From: Mesostigma viride
Taxonomy: Eukaryota; Streptophyta; Mesostigmatophyceae; Mesostigmatales; Mesostigmataceae
Direction: 5' to 3'
Length of the DNA stretch: 25,172 nucleotides
Assembly (NCBI GenBank): GCA_009746045.1
Contig: RPFO01000130.1
Span: 1,168,700-1,193,871, forward strand
The stretch's first letter is position 1. Every line of letters begins with the position of its first letter. This document shows, piece by piece, positions 1 through 16,725 of the stretch. Position numbers and translations under genes: made by a program. Under the pieces are notes generated by a model. The model was not told where the DNA came from, made no database searches, and was given only the letters and a program-made list of their open reading frames with translations.

Positions 1-271
1 ACGCTTGTACAGCTGCCAGCTCCGCTGAAGACTGACTCTTTGCCTGCCCTGCAAGCCGCATCCGTGCCAGTCAGTCCATTCCATCTGGTGGGCCACCTCA
101 ACCCTCTTACTTGCACATCCCGTTTCTAACAACCTTCTTCTTCTAGCTCTGTGACAGCCCCCCTCACGTGCACATCTCCTCCGTCACAGAAACTGCTCCC
201 CTGTACATGTCTACGTCCAGAAACCAGCTAGTTTTACAACAACCCATTAGGTTTTATGAGCACGCATCCAT
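1..271. repeat. 3' flank of gene 1 with copies of its coding end
   Basis: No separate gene is seen here. On the minus strand the last codons of gene 1 (around 272-320) recur at about 165-215, where the shared core is GGAGGAGATGTGCA, and a shorter piece (GATGTGCAAGTA) recurs at about 107-118. All three copies end in something resembling a 5' splice site: GCAA/GTAGAT at the gene itself, GCAC/GTGAGG, and GCAA/GTAAGAG. They are therefore either decayed tandem duplications of a coding end or evidence that the gene continues through an intron out of the window. Confidence 0.6.
234..238 (-). terminator. Possible TGTAA poly(A) signal of gene 1
   Basis: The minus strand reads TGTAA about 34 bases after the TAG stop of gene 1. 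UGUAA is the usual polyadenylation signal in chlorophyte algae. A five-base match can easily occur by chance, and the call loses force if the gene instead splices at the stop codon. Confidence 0.4.
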
Positions 272-1588
272 CTACTTGCACATCTCCTCCAGCACAGAGA
301 TCGCCTCCTTGTAGACCCGCATCAGCCGCAGCGCAAACTCCTGCCGCTCCGGCTCGTTCCCCCTCGCCTTGGCCTCCTCGGTCACCGCGCGCAGCACGTC
401 CAAGAACGTCGCCGGCTTGATGGCCACTTTGGCAAACCCGGCCTCGGGCCCCACCATGGCTGACGTGACACCCGGGCTAATCAGCCCATCCTCGACTCTT
501 GAGAAGGCGTCCTTCAACCGGAAACGGAGCTCTGAGCGGTTCGTGACAGACGCCATTGCCGCCGAGAAGTCCACCTCCTTGCGGGGCAGCGATTTCAGTG
601 CCGGGGCGACCGCGGACCCTCCCCCCTGGAGCAGGGACAGAAGGTCCTCACGGACCAGGCACAGGCGCGCCTGCAGGGACAGGTCGACCCCGGCACCCCC
701 CTCGTGCAGGTCGTCCAGGAGCTGTTGGATGCTGCGCAGGACGGCCGACGCTGGGACGGGGCCGTCCGATGAGCTGGTGCGCTGGCCCTTGGCCGGTGTG
801 CTGGCGCGGCCGGGCGCAGGTTGTGTGCTGCTGACGCGCTTGCCTGCTGGGCTGTCCTTTGTGGGAGAAGGGCTGGAAGCCTTGGTCTCCGGTGCAGTGG
901 TCACCGCGGAGCGCAGGATCTCCTGGCGCGCGCCACGCCCACTGGCCTTGGCGAGCGCGTCCAGAACCTGCAGCTCGCGCGGCATTTTTGAGGCAACGGC
1001 CACCAGGACCTCGTTCCGGATGCCGTCCAACAGCTCGACAAGATCGTCGTTGCCTTTGGCCAGCGCGGCAGCTCGGTACGCGCCCAGCGCGGACATGAAG
1101 TTGCCGTCGAGGCTCTTCACGCGGGCGGACACGGCGGACGCGAGCGCCGCGTCCACCGCCAGCTGCGCCATCGCTGGGTCGGCGTCCGCGCCGAAGCTCA
1201 TGCTGCGCAATTCCCGTTGCACGTGCGCGAGAATGGCGTCGATCTGGCCGATCGCACGATTCATCAGTTCGTCGGGGGGAGTGGCTTGGTCATCCTTGGC
1301 GGCTACTGCCGCCGTAATCCTGGACAACCGCGACGAGGAAGTCTGTCGACCCCGGCCAGCAAATGCAGATGTAGGGAGCGCTGCCTCGGCTAACGTGAGG
1401 TCTTGAGAAGGCCGCTTCCCCGTCAAGAAAGACACCGTAGCAGCTCTGTGAGTACAAGGGTCCGAGGGTCGCCGACATTCTAGGCTAGTCCGCCTCGCAT
1501 GACTGTTGATATCACGTGGCCTAACCCTTGACCGCAGGGAACGCGCTTCACCCAGGCCGCAAAACGAGCGATTGCGCGTGAGCTCCAT
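272..1588 (-). CDS. Probable plastid-targeted helical protein, family uncertain
   Basis: This is a single open exon of about 438 codons. The first ATG is at 1588; the codon one triplet earlier is GTG, so ATG is preferred. The first ~100 residues are rich in Arg, Ser, Thr and Ala with few acidic residues, as in a chloroplast transit peptide, and change to a normal helical sequence at about ITAAVAAKDDQATPP. Residues ~105-225 are helical (MNRAIGQIDAILAHV, FMSALGAYRAAAL, LLDGIRNEVLVAVASKMP). A Ser/Pro/Thr linker follows (~230-275), then a second helical part ending FLDVLRAVTEEAKARG...YKEAISVLEEMCK. The pattern resembles uncharacterised chloroplast proteins of plants and algae, but I cannot name the family. 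No catalytic motif or membrane segment is seen. The gene is divergent from the BSD gene across about 770 bases. The TAG stop overlaps a possible donor (GCAA/GTAGAT), so a downstream exon outside the window is possible. Confidence 0.75.
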   Translation of the reverse strand: MELTRNRSFCGLGEARSLRSRVRPRDINSHARRTSLECRRPSDPCTHRAATVSFLTGKRPSQDLTLAEAALPTSAFAGRGRQTSSSRLSRITAAVAAKDDQATPPDELMNRAIGQIDAILAHVQRELRSMSFGADADPAMAQLAVDAALASAVSARVKSLDGNFMSALGAYRAAALAKGNDDLVELLDGIRNEVLVAVASKMPRELQVLDALAKASGRGARQEILRSAVTTAPETKASSPSPTKDSPAGKRVSSTQPAPGRASTPAKGQRTSSSDGPVPASAVLRSIQQLLDDLHEGGAGVDLSLQARLCLVREDLLSLLQGGGSAVAPALKSLPRKEVDFSAAMASVTNRSELRFRLKDAFSRVEDGLISPGVTSAMVGPEAGFAKVAIKPATFLDVLRAVTEEAKARGNEPERQEFALRLMRVYKEAISVLEEMCK

Positions 1589-2356
1589 CACACTAAAGGG
1601 ACGCGTAGGGGTCCAAGGCAGTCAAACCAGAATGTTTAGTCAAGCCGACGAGACCGCGCCGCGCGCAGAACGACAGCCATTGCCGGTGCCGACGCCGGTT
1701 TCCCTACTGTAATAATTTCTGTTTGCCGACATTATATTTGTTGGGCGGCAGGCGCGGACTCGCGGGAAATTTTGCGTAGACGGCGACAGACTTTCGGCTG
1801 ACAGTGATGCTGCCGACCGCAAGGCTTCATCGCTGCTGACGTGGGCGGATGAATATTCTGGCTTTATTCCTGGGGGGCTTGCTGCCTCGACAGGAGCCAC
1901 GCTACTTATTTAACCGTACTTAAAGGTAGCCCAAGGTTTTCAAGCTGCGTACGTGGCCCTTATCGAATGCTCGCTTGCTTGTTGACCTGGTCCAGCACCC
2001 AGTCCCCGTCAGAGAAACACCCTGGGGTCTGGCCTCGTCAAAACCCGAACATCACGCACGGGGCCACGCTACAGTAAGAGCGATCTCGTGCAATTGCCTT
2101 GACTAATCGCCATGGCGGATGCATTAACGGGACAGAATACTACACTAGTTTGATGCAAGGTGTCCCTACATGCGCGATGCTTGGAGGTGGAGGCCTGATG
2201 CAGGGGCAATTGGCTTTTCAGATCGCGCTCGGCTTCGTGCTGACAATCACATCGGCTTCATGAGCAGGGTACGTCGTTTGGGGAACATGGCCTGAAGAGC
2301 TTGACACTCAGGCGGCTAGACGTCTAATCGGAAGCGTGGTTGCCTGAAATTAAAAA
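1589..2356. promoter_or_regulatory. Divergent intergenic region between gene 1 and BSD gene
   Basis: These 768 bases separate two head-to-head genes and must hold both promoters unless an unseen exon lies here. Open frames are short and lack good codon character. No TATA box or known operator can be assigned confidently. The sequence just before 2357 is A-rich (taaaaaATG), a reasonable translation-start context for the plus-strand gene. Confidence 0.45.
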
Positions 2357-9655
<7,299 letters not shown>

Positions 9656-10259
9656 AGTGTGGATTAGGTGAGAAACGGGGGCCTACGGTACTTGCGTTAG
9701 GCTTGTAAACGTGCTGTATAGTAATGGTTGCTATGCAATTGGTACTGAGCAAGACTGTCGGACTGTACATATTGTGATATATTTAACTGGCGATGACAGG
9801 TTCTGCTTCAGGAAAAGGCATTCTTGGGTGTAACGACCTCAGTTATGCTGTTGATATAATGGAAGTACACTTAACCAAAACAATCCACGTGTTTTAAATT
9901 GTTGTCCATGAAAGTAAGCCGCTAGGTGCAAGAGCTTGGAACTGTGCCTGACCCGTGCAGCAGCGACATGCACGTGATGCCGCGTAGATGGAATGGATGC
10001 CACTACATACCCATGTCGGTTGATCAAGACTTTCTAAAATGATTGCAACAAGAAATTAATAGCCTAGCTGCACCTGATCGACGCAGTGGCGTAATTACGC
10101 CCGTACTCCCTACAACAATGAGATAACCTGATCGAATACCGGTAGCTCGCACAAGGAATGGTTACGCCTCGCTTAGCATAATTAACATGCATCGATCGCT
10201 TGGCCATGTATGGATGAAGCTGCGGATGGACATAGATTTATTTGCTACCCTGATATCTA
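9656..10259. other. 3' flank of BSD gene, no gene seen
   Basis: This AT-richer DNA has only short, unsupported frames. A TGTAA at 9704-9708, 49 bases after the stop codon, is a plausible chlorophyte poly(A) signal for the BSD gene. No RNA gene or repeat was recognised in the rest. Confidence 0.5.
9704..9708 (+). terminator. Possible TGTAA poly(A) signal of BSD gene
   Basis: TGTAA occurs in GCTTGTAAACG, 49 bases downstream of the TGA stop. Together with a similar site behind gene 1 it supports a chlorophyte origin, though a five-base match alone is weak. Confidence 0.45.
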
Positions 10260-10260
10260 A

Positions 10261-10320
10261 TAATTATAATAGTAATAATAATCATAATCATCATCATCAT
10301 TAATTAATTAATTAATTAAT
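10261..10320 (+). repeat. Simple-repeat tail of LINE copy 1
   Basis: On the plus strand this runs AATAAT/CATCAT then (TTAA)n up to 10320. On the element's strand it is the extreme 3' end, following the hairpin, and it marks the terminus of the retrotransposon. Confidence 0.8.
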
Positions 10321-10323
10321 AGA

Positions 10324-10342
10324 CACGTGACTGCGTCACGTG
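10324..10342 (-). other. 3'-terminal hairpin of LINE, downstream copy
   Basis: CACGTGACTGCGTCACGTG is a perfect 8-bp inverted repeat with a TGC loop. The identical 19-mer occurs at 11404-11422 beside a similar simple-repeat run. Some LINEs need a 3' hairpin for reverse transcriptase recognition; that function is inferred here. Confidence 0.75.
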
Positions 10343-10397
10343 AGCATAAGTCCTCAGTGGGAGGGGAACATGGGATGGAATGGATGGTATAAGCTAT

Positions 10398-11290
10398 CTA
10401 GGTCCTAGTTACAGGGGTGTGGGCACCGCGGCCCGAATCGCTATGAATGCCATACTTGGTCACACGCGGAGCCCCCACAGGCTTGGGGGTGGTCTCCTTC
10501 ATCACTACTTGCCATCTATCCTTGCGCACCATCTGCCTCCATATTACTGACAAACCAGGAGGCTGCCCGGGGGTGAGCCCGTCACGTCTAGTGTAGCACA
10601 TGTCCATGCCGAGTCTATCACGAAAAGTCCACGGGTGGCGGCCCTGCCGCGCGCGGCCGGGGGCACGCCAGGTGAGGACATATCGCCCAGGCTGGGCGGG
10701 CTTGGTGCCAGCTAGTCTATCTGATGTATCTACCTGATCTGTGCGGGCCAGGTGCCCGGCTAGGCCCAGGCGCCTGTGCCTAATAATGTGGGAAACATAG
10801 GGCAAATCAGCGTACAAATCCTCATTACTAATGTGCAAACCAAAGGGGATGTTAAGGGCCTTGCGCAGCATCTTGGTGACGGCGCCGTCGAGTCGTTGCT
10901 CCAGCTCCTGCATCAGTGTCCACGTCTCGGCGCCGTAGGTCAGGATCGTCAGAATGACGACCTTGAAGAGGTCACGCTTGACGATCCGGGGTAAGGCGGG
11001 GTTGCTCCACCAGCGGCGGTGGTCATGGAGGTGCGCCCACGCCATGCCGATCCGTGTCGTCATGTCGTCCTCGCAGTCGGGAAGCCAACTGCCGAGCAGC
11101 TTGAAGCGGCCTGAAGGAGGGTAGTTGACCTCGGCATCGTCTAAGAGGCGGAGTGTGGGTGGGGGCCCTGCCATGCCGAGGGCCAGGGCCTCCGTTTTGG
11201 GGCTGATTTCTAGACCAACCGCCCGAGCCTCGAGCGCCAGGCAGTCCAGCCAAAGTTGGGCAGACTCCGGCTTCTCGATGAGCGTGATGT
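10398..11290 (-). pseudogene. Reverse transcriptase C-terminal fragment
   Basis: The frame is open from ADDITLIEKPESAQLWLDCL through LEISPKTEALALGM (both before the first in-frame ATG at 11174) to the stop at 10398. The order is that of LINE reverse transcriptases: the catalytic ADD motif, FKLLGSWLPD, DMTTRIGMAWAHL, LTYGAETWTL, LDGAVTKMLRKAL, then RRLGLAGHLAR. The first Tyr or Phe of the YADD box and everything upstream are missing; in this frame the adjoining microsatellite reads as TGA stops. The remaining frame is intact, which suggests a fairly recent insertion. Confidence 0.8.
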
Positions 11291-11312
11291 CGTCGGCATC
11301 ATCATGTCGTCG

Positions 11313-11313
11313 G

Positions 11314-11402
<89 letters not shown>

Positions 11403-11403
11403 G
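11313..11403 (+). repeat. (CAT)n(AAT)n microsatellite at LINE 5' junction
   Basis: About 60 bases of CAT units are followed by about 30 of AAT units. On the minus strand it reads (ATT)n(ATG)n and stands between a hairpin copy and the truncated LINE, so it is best explained as the 3' tail of an older LINE copy into which copy 1 inserted. Confidence 0.85.
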
Positions 11404-11422
11404 CACGTGACTGCGTCACGTG
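11404..11422 (-). other. 3'-terminal hairpin of LINE, upstream copy
   Basis: This is an exact second copy of CACGTGACTGCGTCACGTG in the same orientation, again followed on the minus strand by ATT then ATG units. The sequence beyond it (11423-11620) does not resemble the RT part of copy 1, so only the very 3' end of this older copy is recognisable. Confidence 0.7.
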
Positions 11423-11620
11423 GGTGCCAATACAGAGTAAAGGAACCTTCAACCCTATATACACAGCGAGGAGGGAGGGCGCCCTAGCTTCCGCTCTCTG
11501 CCACAAGTGGGCAGGCCACAGAGCGCTCTCTCCACAGCACAGTGGTGCATGCCGGGGCGCAACACTGCATGTGGGTGCAATACAACCAGTGCAATACCAT
11601 AGGTAGGCTGACGCATAGCT

Positions 11621-12110
11621 TATCAAGGAGACAACCAGCGCAGGCCAGAAATCGGGAGAATCCGGACCATGGTAGCTCGAGCCTGCCGTTATCTTGTCCG
11701 CGTGTTCGAGTCGTTCAGGATGATGAAGATGAATGGTGATGGAAATGTGTATCCGTGTGCATTGAAATTATGGCTGGCTTACGTGTAGAGCGACTAGATG
11801 ACCTAGACGGTGGGGCCGGAAACAGCATGCTTGATCAGGGCGTGTGTTTCGAGCCTAATTACTGGCCGGGAGTGTCTAGTGGTGAGCACGTTCATTGCTG
11901 CGATCGCTCTCCCACCATTTACGAGGAAATACCCGCAAATGGAAAACCACTGAAAAGGTCTAGCTAGTCAGTCATCACGTTAGCCATGCCATGCATGATT
12001 CCAAACGCCCAAGAACTGCACACGCGGTGCAAAGGCAAAAAGCCGGACGACAGCACTTTCAAATGTGCGGCGGGAACCAAAAGCCCGCGTATGCCAGAAA
12101 ACATCGTGTT
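11621..12110 (+). repeat. Left inverted-repeat arm
   Basis: About 490 bases, matching the reverse complement of 13110-13612 with small indels. Near its inner end it holds the shared AAGAACTGCACACG segment, where it carries two extra bases relative to the right arm. Confidence 0.9.
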
Positions 12111-12354
12111 GCTACAAAGGTGAGGTGGGCTCAAGACGTCGGCTAAGGCGCAAGCTGATGGCCACAACTCACAAGGTGCCAGAGCTAATTGAAGGTACTA
12201 TAATGCTGTGCGCTAATATCATTTCAAGTGCTGTAATGCCTAAGCTATCCCATAATTGATTGCCCCCATCTAGACAACTAGCTTGAGTGCGCTCTATCCC
12301 GGGGGAGCCCGGGGGGGCTTCCACAGTTTCTTGTTGACATAACTAGGTCCCCGC

Positions 12355-12935
12355 CCCGCCAGTACACTTGGGGCCGTTCTCCGGGTTGGTCTTGTGGCGG
12401 ATGCAGTCGGGCCACTGATCGCGGCGTTGCTGCTGCTGGGCTGGCGTCAGGTCGTCGTCAAGCGACCAGGAGGTGTTCACCAGCTTCTTGCGGCGAGACA
12501 GGACCCGAACTCAGGCTGTGATGTCGCTGAAGGTGAGGACCACTGGAGGGGGCCCAGCCTTGGCCCGTGGATATGGGGCAGGCGGTAGGCTCCTTGCAGT
12601 GTCGCACCTGGCAGCGCCATGCACCGGCCATGAGTTGATTCTTCAGCTCGTCGAGAAGAGAGTCTGGGGTCTCCTCCGGCTGCATGTCGAAGCGCCTGAG
12701 GATGACCCGGCCAAGCGGCGACGGTTACCCTGATTTTCACAGTCTCCTTTCCCACACTGCAAAATATGGTGTTGTTCTTAGCCAGTTGCATCGTTTTTCC
12801 CGTCTTTGTTCTTATCGTGTCGATTTCATCACGACTCTTGTTGAACTCTTGCATCGTTTGTTGGTCAAAGACTACGCGTGACCGAGACATAATGCTCCGT
12901 CAAGTCCGCGGGTGTTTCGAAATCATGCAACGTCA
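12355..12935 (-). pseudogene. Decayed frame inside the inverted-repeat element, possibly ORF1p-like
   Basis: Read on the minus strand with frame changes, the order is VVFDQQTMQEFNKSRDEID (probable coiled coil), GKETVKIRVTVAA, VILRRFDMQPEETPDSLLDE, PPPVVLTFSDITA then an in-frame stop, and VLSRRKKLVNTSWSLDDDL followed by TPAQQQQRRDQWP, ending at a TAG near 12355. A coiled coil, then an RRM-like stretch, then an arginine-rich DDLTPAQQ tail resembles RNA-binding ORF1 proteins of LINEs, but this is recalled pattern similarity only. At least two frame changes and one stop make it non-functional. It may be captured sequence or the element's own gene. Confidence 0.4.
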
Positions 12936-13109
12936 CCCACATCTGTTCGGTGCCGCCCCTTGCATGCCACAAGCTCTACAAACAGGTCGTGGACCGGCTG
13001 GATCGCGTAGTATCTCCGCACATCTGAACCCTATGATGCCAGATCTCCTTTGCGGCTGTTCCGAGCTTGGCACTGGCTTCGTTGTCCACACCGTCGCGTC
13101 GCTGCAGTG

Positions 13110-13612
13110 AACACGATATTTTCTGGCATACGCGGGCTATTGGTTCCCGCCGCACATTTGAAAGTTCTGTCCTCCGGATTTTTGCCTTTGCACCGTGTGC
13201 AGTTCTTGGACGTTTGGAAACATGGCATGGCTAACGTAATGACTGACTAGCTAGACCTTTTCAGTGGTTTTCCATTTGCGGGCCGGTATTTCCTCGTAAA
13301 TGGTGGGAGAGCGATCGCAGCAATCGGTGCTCACCACTAGACACTCCCGGCCAGTCATTAGGCTCGAAACATACGCTTTGATCAAGCGAGCTGAACATTT
13401 TCGGCCCCACCGTCTAGGTCATCTAGTCGCTCTACACGTAAGCCAGCCATAATTTCAATGCACAAGGCTACGCATAATTCCATCTCCATTCATATTCATC
13501 ATCCTGAACGACTCGAAAACGCGGACAAGATAACGGCAGTCAGCAGGCTCGAGCTACCATGGTCGATCCGGATTCTCCCGATTTCTGGCCTGCGCTGGTT
13601 GTCTCCTTGATA
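13110..13612 (-). repeat. Right inverted-repeat arm
   Basis: About 503 bases, the inverted partner of the left arm. On the minus strand its inner part reads KNCTRCKGKNPEDRTFKCAA, a CxxC-containing stretch that looks like part of a zinc-binding protein. In the left arm the same stretch is frameshifted by two bases. Confidence 0.9.
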
Positions 13613-14989
13613 GAGCGGGCCGACGGCAGCAGCTTGAGTAAGTGAACAAAAATAATTGATTAGTTATATTGTAACATGACTCCGTTGGGAGATCATGTAG
13701 CACGTATTCCATGGCTGATGGGTTGGGGGGAACGAAGCCACAAAAATCTTAGCTATATCGATAAATTGAATTGATCTACTCTAAGCTACAAAATTCCTAC
13801 ACAACACCGCGAACCCGCCAAATTTTGACATAAATTATTGTCCGGATTTCGTCCGAGATCTAGATTTTTCCCGCGCCGCGTGAGACGAAAACGACGAAAA
13901 CACCCATGGCGGTCGAGCATCAGCTAGCGTTCTGAAACCTGCGTCATTTCAGCCGCCTGAGGTGTCAAAACGAAGCTTACATCACGATTAATCCATGGAA
14001 TAAGTTTGGAATGATATGCGCTGTGATTGCGACGAGGGCATTGAGCGGGACAAGTATTTTTTTTGCAGCGCACAATTTTTTTCGCGAAATCCAGATTTCT
14101 CGGTGGTACGTGTCTCGCGGTCTTGGATACGGGAGGAAACGAAAAACCCGGCACGATAGCTCAGCTTGTTCGTTATAATATTCCCGAAGAGGTTAGTGTT
14201 TTCGTTTTTTGAGTTTCGCTTTTAATTTTCCGGCATTTGCGTGAATAAACTGGGGGGTGCGAAATCCGTCTGTTTCTTGCGTCATGCAATGCATATCTTT
14301 ATCGTCAGATAATTACCTCTTTAGGCTATGCCCGACCTTCCTATACTGCCAGCCTGCGGCAATAAGCCAGCAGGACATATGGCGTGCACGAGATTCCGCG
14401 CAAAGGTCCCTAATGGTCTCCCGGCTGTGCAATAAGTGCGGTAAAAACTGCGAAAATTGCTTATAATGCCTGTAGAAAGCTCTTTGCGACAGTGTTTTCC
14501 AAGCGAGTTTATCGTTCTTTTGACGCCCGATACAAAAGGCAAAGGGGGGCATCGTTTTTAATTAGTCGGCATGCGGTTTCGAGGTGTGATGGGCCGGGCA
14601 GAGGACCTCGCCACGACACGCTGGGTTCAAGCTTCGCATCTCCCGGCAGCCATAAAGAAGCGCAGATTAAGCGAGGTGAGCGAGCTAGAGGGCCCAGGAT
14701 CGCTGCTAACGCAAGGCAGCTTCTCAAAGGGTAGAGAGCTGGATTAATAAGACGTTCTCAAGTGCATTTTGCAGTGGTTATTGCCACCTTGTCCAGATAT
14801 TTGCCCTCGTCTTTCTGATTTAAAGACTGTTTTAAAGAGGGATAGGATAACGTTTCCAACGTTGTTGCTCATTCATTAAAGTAAAGAAAGAGCCTTTTCA
14901 GTTGCTGACAACGAGATGGAAGCTGCCTCATGCAAACTACCCATGCAATGCAAGTGATGCAACGTGAGGCCATGCATGGCTAACGTTGA
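13613..14989. other. Gene-free stretch
   Basis: Only short frames without family resemblance occur here. No tRNA, splice-consistent exon set or strong tandem repeat was recognised. An 8-base T run lies at about 14057. Confidence 0.4.
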
Positions 14990-16250
14990 CTTCATGCGTG
15001 AGTTGGGCAGGTGGCTGGCTAGGTGTGTGGCTGGCTAGGTGAACGGGGCGTGTATGGAGGGACCTGATGGTGCGGGCGTGCGAGGGCAAGTGGGCGGGCA
15101 CATGCCTGGCTGGTTTGGGTGTTGGGTGGTTAGGTGGTTTGGTGATCGGGTTGTTGAGTGGTTAGGTGGTTAGGTAGTTGTGTAGCTGGTTGATTGGTTG
15201 GTTGGTTGTTCAGTTGCCCTGGAAGTCTTGGGTGGGAGGCTTAGGCTGTAGATGCTTCAAGGGATTCCTAGACATGGGTGGGTTCAATGGCAGGTGGCTG
15301 GCTGAAAGGTGGATGCCTTGGTAAATGGCTGGCCGAGTAGCTGGGAGCACAGGCAGGTGGAGAGGGTGGGTGGATGGGTGGCTGGTCATGATGGGTAGAC
15401 GAGTGTTAGGGTGATCGGTTGTAGGCAGATGGCCAGGTGTCTGCGTGATGATAGGCTTTGGAGACTCCTAAGTGGGTGGGTAGTTAGATGTGTGAGTGAA
15501 ACAATTGCATGGGTTTGAGGATGGTGGGTTAGTGGTTGGGTGGTTAGGGATGCGTGTGGGTGGGTGGGTTGGTGGATGGGCCATTGGTGGTTGGTGGCTG
15601 GTGGATGTGTAGATGACTAGGTGTGGGTCGGTGGGCGAAGGGACGGGTAGATGGGCGGGTGGGCGCACAGATATGGATGCGTGGGTGGGTTTATGGTTGG
15701 GACCGACTTACCTGATATCGCTGGTGAAGGGCTGTGCAGGTTGGGGGTGAGGTGGGGGGTGGCTGGCTGAGAAAGTGCATGTGTGGGTGGGTCAGTGGGT
15801 ATAAGGGTGGGGGGGCACTGAGTGGTTGAGTGGGTGGGTGGGTGGGTGGGTCAAGGGTGGGTGGCCGGATGGTGCATATGGGGCATGCTGGCTGGGTGTT
15901 TAGGTGGTTGGGTGGTTGGGTGGTTGGCTCATTGGATGGGTGAGTGCTTCCTTATTACCTATTATAGGTGTGTGGGTCGCAAGCGCAGGTGCCTTGCTGG
16001 GTGGGTGAATGTCCAAGTGGGTTGGTTAAGCTGGTTGGGTGCCTAGGTGCATGCGTGGTTATATAATAAGGTGGGTTAGCACGTGCACGGCTGGCTGGCT
16101 GGCTTTGGTCACTAGGTGGGTGGACGTGTGGGTGGCTGGGTGCACGGGCGCGCAAGAGTGTAAGCAGTTCATTGGGTGGGTGACCAGGTGGCTGCATGGG
16201 TGGGTTACTGCATGGGTGGCTCGGTGCCCACAAAGCACAAGAGATGGAGA
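14990..16250 (+). repeat. Degenerate G-rich (GGTN)n array
   Basis: For about 1.25 kb the plus strand is built from GGTT, GGGT, GGCT, GGTG and GGAT words, with almost no C runs. Pure GGGT stretches occur near 15830-15850. Long open frames on either strand are low-complexity Trp/Gly/Val or Pro/His/Thr and are not genes. Runs of three or more G's spaced by 1-3 bases make G-quadruplex folding likely on this strand. Confidence 0.85.
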
Positions 16251-16660
16251 CATGGGATATGCCAATTCCATATCACGTGAGCATACGTGGATGCCAGGTG
16301 ACATGTGCCAGCGGCTGGGTGTCACTTCACCTTGATGTTCGCTCGGCATGTTCTTGACATGTATTACACGTATATATCACGCACGGTGCGTGTTGGTAGC
16401 AACCAAATGGCTGTGTTCTAGTGACGTGGCATGTATTGTCCACCTTTCCTTCCCATTTTGCAATGTGCCAAGTAGTTTAAAGGTATGGTGTTATGGGGTA
16501 TATATGGACGTGCACTGCGCATCACAGCAATGTGGCATACTGGCAATGTCTACCTTACATTATACATTCTGCTAGCTATGGTCACCACTCAGGCATTCAC
16601 ATGCCCCAAGGTTTTGCACGCTGTTTGTACTAGTCATTCTTGAGTTGCCTGCAAAGAATT
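16251..16660. other. Gene-free stretch after the G-rich array
   Basis: Mixed-composition DNA with frames under about 100 codons and no recognisable product, repeat or RNA gene. Confidence 0.35.
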
Positions 16661-16725
16661 AACATGATGTGCCCTAGCTTGGGGAGTGTCTTGGTGGTTA
16701 GTGTTGTTAAAATTGTGATAAAAAA

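Larger units (their letters stand above)
10260..11312 (-). mobile_element. 5'-truncated RTE-like LINE, copy 1
   Basis: This is a minus-strand non-LTR retrotransposon fragment. It starts (5' side) at the ADD box of the reverse transcriptase, abutting a (GAT)n microsatellite, and runs through the RT thumb and C-terminal region to a TAG at 10398. Then come a short 3' UTR, an 8-bp-stem hairpin (10324-10342) and a simple-repeat tail of TTAA, ATG and ATT units (10320-10260). The C-terminal signature RRLGLAGHLAR followed by GRHPWTFRDRLGMDM matches the RTE-type pattern, and RTE elements typically end in short tandem repeats instead of poly(A). No endonuclease part is present, so this copy is dead on arrival. 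Confidence 0.8.
11621..13612. mobile_element. 2-kb element with ~0.5-kb inverted-repeat arms
   Basis: Left arm 11621-12110 and right arm 13110-13612 are inverted copies, roughly nine bases in ten identical by eye. Both begin TATCAAGGAGACAACCAGCG at the outer end and finish near GCCAGAAAA(C/T)ATCGTGTT inside. The ~1-kb centre holds a decayed minus-strand reading frame. No target-site duplication is evident at the outer edges (CGCATAGCT against GAGCGGGCC). A relic of the outer 45 bases in BSD intron 1 shows that the terminus is dispersed. It could be a MULE-like or foldback transposon; the class is not proven. Confidence 0.7.

Noticed and set aside
369-1406. Plus-strand 345-codon frame opposite gene 1
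   Set aside because: It is the GC-rich antisense shadow of gene 1, which has the more protein-like helical sequence and a transit-peptide-like start.
11601-13630. Target-site duplication of the inverted-repeat element
   Set aside because: The bases outside the two arms (CGCATAGCT and GAGCGGGCC) do not match; either the ends have shifted or the duplication has decayed.
14257-14734. Possible small genes around 14257-14734
   Set aside because: Frames on both strands are short, overlap and show no family features or consistent splice sites.
15822-16349. Short open frames in the G-rich array
   Set aside because: They are Trp/Gly/Val- or Pro/His/Thr-rich on opposite strands, as expected from GGTN repeats, with no start context or family resemblance.
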